A stretch of 42,556 nt of DNA, from positions 1-42,556 of IMG/VR virus record IMGVR_UViG_3300001847_000341; one strand, 5' to 3'. The notes under the pieces are model-generated. The model saw nothing but the letters and a program-made list of their open reading frames with translations, had not been told where the DNA came from and ran no database searches. Shown piece by piece: positions 15,195 to 21,759 of this stretch. Both the position numbers and the translations under genes were made by a program. This stretch comes from a virus. How positions within the stretch are numbered: the first letter of the stretch is position 1; every line of letters starts with the position of its first letter.

Positions 15195-16306
15195 GCGTTC
15201 TCCTTGGTGTACCAGATGTAGGCGTCAGCAAGTGGGCACTTGCGCCAATCGACTGGATGGATGGCCATCCGGGCGTCCGCAAACTCGCGCGGCGTCAGCT
15301 TGAGGCCAATATAGCCGCTAAAAGCCTTCCGAAGAAACTCATCGTAACTTTCTGTATTGTTGAGTTTCGAGCGAAGCGTCTGGACGGCTATGGCTACGAC
15401 GGCGTCGTTAGCAATCTCGCTCCAGCCCTCTTTCTTGCGGGCATCCCAGGCTGTGTAAATCTCCTGGTACTCGCGACGAGCCTCTTCGGCTGCAAGTTCC
15501 TGGGCCTCATCGATCGCGTCCTGCTCGCGGTTGTACTCCTCCCAACGGGCCTGAGCCTCTTCGGTGGCCTGAGCTGCGCGAGTCTCGCTATACTCGACCC
15601 GACGGCCAATCTGGTACAGCTTCTCGACGTTTTCAAACTTCTTGTCGTCTAGGTTGGCCCCGAAGCCAAATACGTTAGTAGGCTTCAGCTCGCGCTGCGA
15701 CCACCATTCATCCTTGGCCGCTCCACGGCACACGGCACCGATGAAGGCGTCGTAGTCGTCCCGATCGATGCCGAGGCGCTTGCTTTGTGTCTCGATAGCG
15801 ATGAACAGCGGCAGATTGATCCCGCCGTCGAGCCGTAGGTAGCGCTCTGGCTTATGGGAGTTCCAGGCAGCCTTGATCTTCTCCCAGCGATCCTTTTGGC
15901 TCAGGCCAGTCGACTCACGCTTGGGCTGGGCCTCGACATCGGCAGAGATCAGCTTCTCTGGCTCGGTAACTTGCTCGATGACTTGCTCGGCGGATGGCTC
16001 GTCGATCTCCTTTGTACCATCGCCGTACGGAAGCACCTGGATAACGCCATCACGGAGCTGGCCGTCGACGAGGCCAAGCATGCGGAGTGTACTGATCGCA
16101 GTCCTCAGTGGACGCAACCCGATTCCAAGGATGCGTGCCAGGTCCTCGGCGTCGTGGAACTGGGCCTTGGAGCGAAGCGAGGTCAGCAGCAGGTACGCCC
16201 TGGTCGCCAGCGGCTGGGACCAAAGTCGAGAGTCGTAGAGCAGCGCGTTTGGGATCTTAGTAAAGCTCTCGGTCGTTTCGAACGAGCGCCTGACGACCAG
16301 TGGCAT
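15191..16306 (-). CDS. Winged-helix replication initiator
   Basis: This is 371 residues. Residues about 14-85 (FTKIPNALLYDSRLW, then ATRAYLLLTSLRS, LARILGIGLRPLRTAISTL and MLGLVDGQ) form the winged helix typical of phage and plasmid replication initiators and of DnaD-like proteins. A charged helical middle (about 240-300, rich in Glu, Ala and Arg) and a helical C-terminal domain follow. It is first in a minus-strand operon with the helicase, which it would load. Just upstream lies the array of nine TTGAC units, the expected binding site if it acts as an iteron-binding initiator. That binding is inferred, not shown. Confidence 0.78.
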   Translation of the reverse strand: MPLVVRRSFETTESFTKIPNALLYDSRLWSQPLATRAYLLLTSLRSKAQFHDAEDLARILGIGLRPLRTAISTLRMLGLVDGQLRDGVIQVLPYGDGTKEIDEPSAEQVIEQVTEPEKLISADVEAQPKRESTGLSQKDRWEKIKAAWNSHKPERYLRLDGGINLPLFIAIETQSKRLGIDRDDYDAFIGAVCRGAAKDEWWSQRELKPTNVFGFGANLDDKKFENVEKLYQIGRRVEYSETRAAQATEEAQARWEEYNREQDAIDEAQELAAEEARREYQEIYTAWDARKKEGWSEIANDAVVAIAVQTLRSKLNNTESYDEFLRKAFSGYIGLKLTPREFADARMAIHPVDWRKCPLADAYIWYTKENA

Positions 16307-16334
16307 GTGGAGGGCCTTGGTAGGTGGCCTAGCC

Positions 16335-16343
16335 AGTCTACCA
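16335..16343 (-). promoter_or_regulatory. Extended -10 promoter for the initiator-helicase operon
   Basis: Reading leftward, TGG-TAGACT lies 29 bases before the initiator ATG. It abuts the TTGAC array, so a protein bound there could repress it. Confidence 0.5.
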
Positions 16344-16346
16344 TGC

Positions 16347-16418
16347 TTTGACGTGTTGACCGTTTGACGTGTTGACCGTTTGACGGTTTGACCGTTTGAC
16401 GGTTTGACCGTTTGACGG
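16347..16418 (+). repeat. Iteron-like array of nine TTGAC units at exact 8-bp spacing
   Basis: TTGAC begins at 16348, 16356, 16364, 16372, 16380, 16388, 16396, 16404 and 16412, followed alternately by G and C. The larger period is 16 bp: two copies of TTTGACGTGTTGACCG, then two of TTTGACGGTTTGACCG, then a half copy. Inverted GTCAA/CGTCA copies follow at 16418-16453, then TATATATAT at 16460-16468. This is the only simple direct repeat array seen in the window. It lies between the divergent initiator operon and the rightward genes, as an origin or operator would. Confidence 0.75.
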
Positions 16419-16507
16419 TCAAGGCGTCACGCCAATGACGTGTGAGGCGTCAAAACACCTATATATATCAAGACTGTTTCTAAGACTGGTACTAGAAGGG
16501 GGATCAG

Positions 16508-16849
16508 ATGCAAATCAGCCAACGGGAGGCCGAGGCCCGTCGCCATCTCTACGAGAACGGAGGGGAGGCGATCGGGGAGTTCCTCTGCCGCTATCCCGAG
16601 GAAGAGCCAACGATCTGGCGCATGGTTGCCGGAGCAGGCCTGTGGACCCGCAAGGACCTGGCGGCCTTCAAGTCGCTCTGGAGGAGGGACAACCCGCGTG
16701 CCCACCAGGTGATCCGGCAGATGCGCTACGAGCGCAAGCTGAGGGCCCGGCGCAAGGCCAGTAGACTGAGGGAATCCCGGGAAGCCTGCAAGCCGCAGGC
16801 CATGCCCACCGAACGAAGGCCCCGGAAAGACCTGGGGGAAAGATCATGA
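16508..16849 (+). CDS. Hypothetical basic protein
   Basis: This protein has 113 residues. The N-terminal half is helical and mixed-charge (SQREAEARRHLYENGGEAIG), with WTRKDLAAFKSLWRRDNP in the middle. The last 45 residues are strongly basic and probably disordered, suggesting nucleic-acid binding. GGGG lies about 8 bases before ATG. As first rightward gene beyond the TTGAC array, it should be an early gene. It ends by ATGA overlap with a membrane protein gene. The family was not recognised. Confidence 0.65.
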   Translation: MQISQREAEARRHLYENGGEAIGEFLCRYPEEEPTIWRMVAGAGLWTRKDLAAFKSLWRRDNPRAHQVIRQMRYERKLRARRKASRLRESREACKPQAMPTERRPRKDLGERS

Positions 16850-17067
16850 AGGAACATCACACGAACATCCTGCGCATGCTCGGCTCTGCTGGCCTTTGCG
16901 GTGCGTACCTGCTGATCACCTCGGGGTTGGTATGGCAAGGGGTGGTGCTCAACTCGGCCTGCCAGTTTCTGCTGATGCCATTCGCCCTGCGGACCCGTTC
17001 GTGGGACTTCCTCGGCCTGTCGGCCTTCTTCCTGACCTACAACCTGAAATTCCTGCTGCGGCTCTGA
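16846..17067 (+). CDS. Small polytopic membrane protein
   Basis: The 73 residues include two or three hydrophobic segments (LGSAGLCGAYLLITSGLVW; VVLNSACQFLLMPFAL; FLGLSAFFLTYNLKFLL). The charged ends are short and basic. It starts by ATGA overlap with the preceding gene and is followed within six bases by an extended -10 box. The family is unknown. Early phage membrane proteins sometimes block superinfection, but that is speculation here. Confidence 0.65.
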   Translation: MKEHHTNILRMLGSAGLCGAYLLITSGLVWQGVVLNSACQFLLMPFALRTRSWDFLGLSAFFLTYNLKFLLRL

Positions 17068-17069
17068 CC

Positions 17070-17078
17070 TGCTATACT
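17070..17078 (+). promoter_or_regulatory. Extended -10 promoter before annealase
   Basis: TGC-TATACT lies immediately after the membrane gene's stop and 27 nt before the annealase ATG. No -35 is seen. Confidence 0.5.
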
Positions 17079-17104
17079 GGTGGAGTACCTCTACGAGGAA
17101 TCGT

Positions 17105-17821
17105 ATGGCCCCCCTGGACCCTGGTTTCCAGATCCTTCCCAATCTCGCTGGTGTGGCGACCAAGGACCTGGTCGAGAACATCGGCTCCGGCTCGTTTAGG
17201 GCCAGCTACATCAACTGGTCGAGAACCATGAACCTGCTGCGCCAGAACGCACCGGGTTGGATGGTTGACTACGAACCCTCCGTCGATGGCCAGCTGCTTC
17301 ACCGCGCCCCTGTCGGCGGTTACCTGATGATCCGGTTCCGTCACGTCGATGGGACCACCACGCCGGCCCTGCCTCAAGCCGTGATGGATCACAAGAACAA
17401 CGCGATCCCTTACGACAAGATCAGCGCCCGCGACATCTCCGATACCCAGCGTCGCGGGATGTGCATGGCCGCTGCCATGACATTCGGTCTGGCCTACGAG
17501 CTGTGGGCCAAGATTGCCCTTGAGTCTGGCTATGGCGACTCCGATGTCGAGGCCCCTGTTCGCCAGGAGTCTAAGGCCGCCCCAAAGGCTGCTCCTGCGG
17601 CCAGCCAGGCTGCACCGGCGACTTCTGGTGGCACTTCTGAGCCGACGGAGGCTGACTTTCGCGAGGCAGCCCTGGCCAAGGGCGTCGATACCCGCGCCAT
17701 CGATGCCATCGTCGCCAAACTCGGCGGCAAGTACGCGGCAGGCATCACCGCCCTCGCCAAGAAGACCGCAGCTGAACTCAATGCCCAGTACGCTCCCGCT
17801 GACGACGGTGAGCAGTGGTGA
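17105..17821 (+). CDS. Single-strand annealing recombinase, DUF1071/Sak3 (Rad52-like)
   Basis: This 238-residue protein pairs complementary single strands. Residues about 30-145 follow the DUF1071 pattern: SYINWSRTMNLLRQNAP, GGYLMIRFRH, QAVMDHKNNAI, and DISDTQRRGMCMAAAMTFGL with the long helix that closes the fold. A linker of Ala, Pro and Lys (about 152-178) leads to a helical C-terminal piece with the acidic end DDGEQW, as in proteins that touch SSB. GAGGA precedes the ATG by six bases. With the exonuclease at 21760, SSB at 18811 and RusA at 21387 it makes a full recombination set. Confidence 0.82.
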   Translation: MAPLDPGFQILPNLAGVATKDLVENIGSGSFRASYINWSRTMNLLRQNAPGWMVDYEPSVDGQLLHRAPVGGYLMIRFRHVDGTTTPALPQAVMDHKNNAIPYDKISARDISDTQRRGMCMAAAMTFGLAYELWAKIALESGYGDSDVEAPVRQESKAAPKAAPAASQAAPATSGGTSEPTEADFREAALAKGVDTRAIDAIVAKLGGKYAAGITALAKKTAAELNAQYAPADDGEQW

Positions 17822-17884
17822 CCTGGAGGGCTTCTGCCAGCTCTTTTCTGGTCAGGTCGTCGAGGTTGAAAACCTGATTCTCTA

Positions 17885-17909
17885 GGAGGGCTTGACACCC
17901 TCCTTTTTT
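17885..17909 (+). terminator. Terminator whose loop holds a -35
   Basis: GGAGGG (17885-17890) pairs with CCCTCC (17898-17903) and six T follow. The loop is CTTGACA, so it includes TTGACA (17892-17897). Confidence 0.8.
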
Positions 17910-17920
17910 CTTGGTACACT
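17892..17920 (+). promoter_or_regulatory. Strong sigma-70 promoter for sigma factor gene
   Basis: TTGACA at 17892-17897, a spacer of exactly 17, and TACACT at 17915-17920 preceded by TGG. It is the best -35/-10 pair in the window and is usable by host polymerase early in infection. Confidence 0.75.
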
Positions 17921-17952
17921 CGGAGAGTATTCAAGCCTCAAGGAGGTACCGC

Positions 17953-18744
17953 ATGACCAACCCCATCACCATCTGGCTCGATAGCGCTGCTAGCTACCGT
18001 GTCCTGACCCACGAGGAGACCCTTGAGCTTGGCCGGGCCATCCAGGCTGCAACACCTGGCACTGCCAAGCATACCCGCTTGGTCAACAAACTGTGCAACC
18101 ACAATCTGCGCCTGGTTGTCCGCTACACCAAGCAATACATGAGCGGTGGCAAGCGTAACCTGCATTGGGGCAGTGAGGAGACTTTGGACCTCCTGCAAGA
18201 GGGGGCCATCGGCCTGCGCCGTGCCGCTGTCAAGTTCGACCCCACCAAGGGCTATACCTTTGCTACCTACAGCTGTGCCTGGGTTCGGCAGGCCCTGGGT
18301 AAGTACCACGTCGATAAACTTAGCCTAATCCGCGTGCCTGAGTCGTCGGCCCGGGAGATTTTCTACTACCAGAACCACGGCCGCCCCCGCAACGAACGTA
18401 GCGCCTCCTGGGTGGCTGAGGCATCGATTGCAGCTCAAGCCGCCTACGGTCTCGTGTCGTATGACTGCAAATTGACGATTGACTCTCAGGAGTCGACCAT
18501 ATCAGTCCTTTCAGACGAGAATCGGGTCGGTCATGTTACATGCAAGCCAGATTATTCACTGCGAGAAGCTCTAATGGTCAAACTTGGCATTGAGCAGAAG
18601 ATCCGCGACGTGATTATCTCATACTGCAAACGCGGCAACCTTGACACTGCTATGATGAAAAACAAACTCGTGGTCTCGAAGGCTAACCGGGCCAAGGTCC
18701 GCGAGGCCATTGCCCTGGTGAAGGGGCACTGTGCTGCCCAGTAA
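17953..18744 (+). CDS. Phage sigma-70 family factor, group 1/2-like
   Basis: The 263 residues start at ATG 17953, with AGGAGG six bases upstream. Region 1.2-like VLTHEETLELGRAIQAA is followed by region 2: CNHNLRLVVRYTKQYM (about 48-63), LDLLQEGAIGLRRA (78-91), and FDPTKGYTFATYSCAWVRQALGK (95-117), the core-binding and -10 recognition helices. Region 3-like LSLIRVPESSAREI follows. The last 60 residues are diverged; only VSKANRAKVREAIALVKGH faintly recalls region 4, so -35 contact may be lost. It should redirect host RNA polymerase to phage promoters. A strong host-type promoter drives it. A second, unrelated sigma lies at 25855. Confidence 0.88.
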   Translation: MTNPITIWLDSAASYRVLTHEETLELGRAIQAATPGTAKHTRLVNKLCNHNLRLVVRYTKQYMSGGKRNLHWGSEETLDLLQEGAIGLRRAAVKFDPTKGYTFATYSCAWVRQALGKYHVDKLSLIRVPESSAREIFYYQNHGRPRNERSASWVAEASIAAQAAYGLVSYDCKLTIDSQESTISVLSDENRVGHVTCKPDYSLREALMVKLGIEQKIRDVIISYCKRGNLDTAMMKNKLVVSKANRAKVREAIALVKGHCAAQ

Positions 18745-18810
18745 ACTGTAAAGGGAGGAACGGGGCACCTCTGTAAAAACGCCCTTCTCAACCTATACAG
18801 GAAACGAACA

Positions 18811-19167
18811 ATGGCTTCAATCTCCCTCGCTGGAACCGTTACCGGCAAGCAGGGTGAGCCCGCAGTAACCGTCAAGACCTTTGACAGCGGCGACTCTGTG
18901 GCTACATTCTCGGTCGCCGACCGCGAATACGTGTATTCGCGCAAAGGTGAAGAGGCCAAAGGCCAGTTTTATCGCGTCGAGATCCGTGGGAAGGCGGCCC
19001 AGATCGCTGCCGACCGCCTGCAACGTGGAGACAAGGTGGCCATCCATGGTCAGCTCGTGCAACGCGACTACAATGGCAAGACCTACCTCGATGTCAAGGG
19101 AGCCCGGATTACCTACCTGGAGGCCCGTCGAGACCAATTCGATTTGTACGAGGAAGCTCCTTTCTGA
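18811..19167 (+). CDS. ssb: Single-stranded DNA-binding protein
   Basis: This protein has 118 residues and an OB-fold layout: SISLAGTVTG, VATFSVADREYV, QFYRVEIRGKAAQIAADRLQRGDKVAIHGQLVQRDYNGKTYLDVK. That matches bacterial SSB strand order, including the basic and aromatic DNA-contact strands. It ends FDLYEEAPF, a short acidic tail with a terminal Phe like the SSB protein-interaction tip. It protects single strands during replication and recombination and probably recruits partners by the tail. AGGAAA precedes ATG by eight bases. A terminator follows directly. Confidence 0.88.
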   Translation: MASISLAGTVTGKQGEPAVTVKTFDSGDSVATFSVADREYVYSRKGEEAKGQFYRVEIRGKAAQIAADRLQRGDKVAIHGQLVQRDYNGKTYLDVKGARITYLEARRDQFDLYEEAPF

Positions 19168-19184
19168 TTGTTAAGAGATATACA

Positions 19185-19206
19185 GGGGCTCCGGCCCCCT
19201 TTTTTT
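19185..19206 (+). terminator. Terminator after ssb
   Basis: GGGGC-TCCG-GCCCC stem-loop followed by a run of T, then at once an extended -10 box. Confidence 0.8.
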
Positions 19207-19207
19207 G

Positions 19208-19216
19208 TGGTATATT
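19208..19216 (+). promoter_or_regulatory. Extended -10 promoter
   Basis: TGG-TATATT sits two bases after the T-run and 24 nt before the ATG at 19240. Confidence 0.5.
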
Positions 19217-19239
19217 GACATGGTGTTCGAGAGGAACCA

Positions 19240-19689
19240 ATGAATCTTGAAGAGTCTGAGATGGCCCCGGGAACGGTCGGCCTGCTGTTTGACGAAACCC
19301 CGCTGATGACCCACGCGCACATCCGCGCATTCGTGTGGCCGATCCTGCTCTACAGGGGCGCTGTGAGGCCCCACGAGGTGGTTGCAGCCGTCTCCGGGGT
19401 ATGCTCTACCGAGGACATGAAGACAGGCGCCTGGGACGCTCTCCTGGGCGACTACGGCGATCGTACTCGAGTCGAGTTGCTGGTAGACGAGGTGCTGGGC
19501 GAGATGATCGCCGAGGGCCTTTGCCGCTACAATGAGGAGCAAGACATCTGGGTGCTAACCCTGGGTAATCAACGCCAGAATGTCGCCCGCGTGATCAACG
19601 TGGTAACCGCTCTCGATGCGATGATGCCTCAACACTTATTGGCTGACCTTGCCAAGGATGAACGCAATCGCCTTCCGATTCCTTTTTAG
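19240..19689 (+). CDS. Hypothetical acidic protein
   Basis: This 149-residue protein is mostly helical and acidic, with LLVDEVLGEMIAEGLCRYNE resembling a winged-helix wing region. It ends in a Pro-rich piece (RLPIPF). GAGAGGA precedes ATG. No catalytic motif is visible. It heads a run of closely packed genes (19240-21394) that ends with recombination enzymes. The family was not recognised. Confidence 0.65.
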   Translation: MNLEESEMAPGTVGLLFDETPLMTHAHIRAFVWPILLYRGAVRPHEVVAAVSGVCSTEDMKTGAWDALLGDYGDRTRVELLVDEVLGEMIAEGLCRYNEEQDIWVLTLGNQRQNVARVINVVTALDAMMPQHLLADLAKDERNRLPIPF

Positions 19690-19713
19690 ATCAATTATCG
19701 CTGAGGAATAATT

Positions 19714-19944
19714 ATGCCCGTCCGTCAAAACAAGAAGAAGCGCCGCGACCGCTACGAACGAGAACTTGAAAAACAGGTCCAGGCCGCTCTCGATCCGCCC
19801 TCTGAAGGCCAATTCTGCGTCCTCGACAAGAAGACCAAACAGAAGCACCGGGGCCTCAACTGGAAGCAGGCCCAAGCTCTCTGGAACTCACTGGAGAGCG
19901 CCATTATCCTTCAAGACGAGCACGTTCGCAATGGGACGCTTTAG
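19714..19944 (+). CDS. Small basic coiled-coil protein
   Basis: This has 76 residues and begins with a Lys/Arg block (RQNKKKRRDRYERELEKQ) that should bind nucleic acid. A Trp-containing helix follows (GLNWKQAQALWNSLESA). GAGGAA lies before ATG. It overlaps the next gene by 14 bases. Function is unknown. Confidence 0.6.
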   Translation: MPVRQNKKKRRDRYERELEKQVQAALDPPSEGQFCVLDKKTKQKHRGLNWKQAQALWNSLESAIILQDEHVRNGTL

Positions 19945-20197
19945 CCGTCAAACTGGTGAATTTACCGCCAAGCCTTCAACCCTGAAGGCCGTCGAGCGGA
20001 TGTACCAAGCTCCTACTCCACTCCCTGTGTTCCGTAAGGGCGCTCCCGTAGAGGTTTTTCTCGGATCCGGTTGGGCAAAGGGTGCAATCGAATACAGTGA
20101 TAAGATTCGTTGCGTCGTTTTCCTCAAGATCGGCCAGCGGCGAGTAATCTGCTATGATGCTCGGAATGTTCGTCCCTGCACCCCTTCTGCCAAATGA
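19931..20197 (+). CDS. Hypothetical small beta-rich protein
   Basis: The 88 residues start at ATG 19931. The upstream open frame shadows the neighbour. The core VFRKGAPVEVFLGSGWAKGA then IRCVVFLKIGQRRVICYDARNVRP reads as an SH3-like barrel with a turn after each strand. Such small barrels often bind nucleic acids or proteins. It overlaps the next gene by ATGA. Confidence 0.6.
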   Translation: MGRFSRQTGEFTAKPSTLKAVERMYQAPTPLPVFRKGAPVEVFLGSGWAKGAIEYSDKIRCVVFLKIGQRRVICYDARNVRPCTPSAK

Positions 20198-20748
20198 CTG
20201 ACATGATCGACCCCCTCCACTACCGTGGAGGCCGCCGCTTCGAGCCCATTGAGGTGATCGAAGACTGGGCCCTCAACTACCGACTGGGCAATGCCCTGAA
20301 GTACATCTCCCGCAATGGCCGTAAGCCTGGCGAGGATCCCTGTGAGGGCCTCAAAAAGGCCATGTGGTATTTGCAGCGCGAGATCGAAACCCTCGAAGCC
20401 AAGAATGTCCCCTACGCCCTTACCTACGAGGATGTGCTTGAAGACTATGCGGCCTGCGCCGCCGAGGGCAAGATCTACAATCGAGAGCAGTCCTTAGACG
20501 GCCAGTTCGATCCGTACGCAGAAGAGTTGGAAGCTGGCTGGGACGAAAGTGCTGGTCCCTTTGAGGCCTACGTTCCCAGGCCCGTGGCGCCATCTTGCGA
20601 GGTTGACCTCAGTGAGCTTCACAAAGACCTCGACCAATTTGAGGACGATGAGATCATCGCCACATTTGAGCGCCGTGGCCTCCTCTTCGGCGTTGACCGC
20701 AACGGTCGCTCCTATACCCTTGGTATCTACGAAGGACCCACCACATGA
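20194..20748 (+). CDS. DUF3310-containing protein (SaV-like)
   Basis: This is 184 residues. Residues about 5-68 match DUF3310: DPLHYRGGRRFEPIEVIEDW, then YRLGNALKYISRNGRK, then GLKKAMWYLQREIE. The module is widespread in phages and often labelled nucleotide-kinase-like, without firm biochemical proof. The remaining 115 residues are acidic and less conserved. The gene is coupled at both ends by ATGA overlaps, placing it with the nucleotide and recombination genes. Confidence 0.78.
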   Translation: MTDMIDPLHYRGGRRFEPIEVIEDWALNYRLGNALKYISRNGRKPGEDPCEGLKKAMWYLQREIETLEAKNVPYALTYEDVLEDYAACAAEGKIYNREQSLDGQFDPYAEELEAGWDESAGPFEAYVPRPVAPSCEVDLSELHKDLDQFEDDEIIATFERRGLLFGVDRNGRSYTLGIYEGPTT

Positions 20749-21290
20749 AAACCGTCGCAATGTTCGGCTCGGCCCGTCCTGGCCCCGAAACGGAAGTCTA
20801 CTACGGTACAGTGCAGGCAGCCCGCCTGCTAGCAGAGAGTGGATGGACAATTGCCACCGGAGGAGGCCCTGGCCTCATGGAGGCAGCCAACGTCGGAGCC
20901 AAGCTTGGCTGCGAAGGAAGCACCTGTTCTCTCGGCTACTCAATTTACCTGCCATTTGAGTCCTCAACAAACCCAGCAGTGCAGCGCGATAGTCATCATG
21001 ACAATTTCTTTACCAGACTCAAGCAGTTTACTGATGACTGCGATGCTTTCATTGCTCTTCCTGGTGGCTATGGGACTTTGCTGGAAATCCTGACTGTAAT
21101 CCAGCTGCTACAGGTCAGGCATATGAACAACAAGCCGCTCATTCTTGTTGGTCAGATGTGGGACAATATCATGACGTACTCTTCTTCGATGATGTGGTTG
21201 GCCGGTTACATTGGCGATTCGGAGCAGTGCTTCCATCGGAAAGCTACGTCACCTATCCAGGCAGCTGAACTGCTGCTTGAGCTAACGTGA
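20745..21290 (+). CDS. LOG/TIGR00730-family Rossmann protein
   Basis: The 181-residue protein has the two signature motifs of the LOG (so-called lysine decarboxylase) family, GGGPGLMEAAN (39-49) and PGGYGTLLE (106-114), and an N-terminal FGSARPGP loop. Family members hydrolyse nucleoside 5'-monophosphates to base and ribose 5-phosphate (cytokinin activation in plants), or bind nucleotides as SLOG sensors. Length matches bacterial LOG proteins. In a phage it could feed purine salvage or remove a nucleotide signal used in host defence; both are inference. It overlaps both neighbours (ATGA and GTGA). Confidence 0.82.
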   Translation: MKTVAMFGSARPGPETEVYYGTVQAARLLAESGWTIATGGGPGLMEAANVGAKLGCEGSTCSLGYSIYLPFESSTNPAVQRDSHHDNFFTRLKQFTDDCDAFIALPGGYGTLLEILTVIQLLQVRHMNNKPLILVGQMWDNIMTYSSSMMWLAGYIGDSEQCFHRKATSPIQAAELLLELT

Positions 21291-21394
21291 CCACCGAATC
21301 CGCTATTGGACTTCTTCTGGGCGCCGTTATTGTTAGCGGTGCCTTTTCTTTGTGCGTCTCCATCCTGGTCAATCGCTTGAATACCAGTGATTGA
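21287..21394 (+). CDS. Membrane microprotein, 35 residues
   Basis: From GTG overlapping the LOG stop, the frame reads a short polar start, one hydrophobic helix (IGLLLGAVIVSGAFSLCVSI) and a polar end. It ends eight bases inside the RusA gene. It fits exactly between two real genes with coupling at both sides. That makes translation likely, though at this length it is not certain. Its function is unknown. Confidence 0.5.
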   Translation: MTTESAIGLLLGAVIVSGAFSLCVSILVNRLNTSD

Positions 21395-21758
21395 ACTGAC
21401 AGTTAACATGGTGCTGTTCTCGAAGGCTCGACCCCGGGTCACCAGTCGAGGCACCTTCATGCCAAAAGAGTACCAGGCCAAGCGGCGTGAGATGCTCCGT
21501 CAGATCCAGGAACAGTACCAAGGGCCTCCCCTAGAGGGGCCCATTCGGCTAGAACTGGATGTGTATGGCGAAGGCCGAGCCGATGCTGACAACATCATCG
21601 GAGCCTTCATGGACACGGCTAACAAAGTACTCTGGGTTGACGACCGCGTATCGATCATCCCCGAACTGCAGGTCCGCTGGCGCAAGGCGAACAGGGGCGC
21701 CTCCAAGTGGATCGTCCGCATCTACCCGCTAGACTGCGAACAGGAACCGCTGTTCTAA
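21387..21758 (+). CDS. rusA: RusA-family Holliday junction resolvase
   Basis: This is a 123-residue protein from GTG. KARPRVTSRGTFMP near the N-terminus and GRADADNIIGAFMDTANKVL plus VDDRVS carry the RusA acidic residues (Asp, Asp and Asp) that hold Mg2+ and cut four-way junctions. Size equals the family norm of about 120. It would resolve recombination intermediates and branched concatemers before packaging. It sits between the LOG operon and the exonuclease, with one base to the latter's start. Confidence 0.87.
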   Translation: MIELTVNMVLFSKARPRVTSRGTFMPKEYQAKRREMLRQIQEQYQGPPLEGPIRLELDVYGEGRADADNIIGAFMDTANKVLWVDDRVSIIPELQVRWRKANRGASKWIVRIYPLDCEQEPLF

Positions 21759-21759
21759 C

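Larger units (their letters stand above)
16307..16507. other. Divergent control region, candidate replication origin
   Basis: The 201 bases between the leftward initiator operon and the rightward gene at 16508 hold no gene. They contain a leftward promoter-like box, the TTGAC array, the palindrome GGCGTCACGCC (16423-16433) and an AT-rich tract (16460-16468). Confidence 0.55.

Noticed and set aside
15257-15652. Plus-strand frames opposite the initiator and helicase genes (13.2-16.3 kb)
   Set aside because: All lie opposite genes with clear motifs and none has protein-like composition or a ribosome site.
16347-16418. CRISPR-like array
   Set aside because: Repeats are 8 bp with no unique spacers and no cas genes are present, so this is an iteron or operator array.
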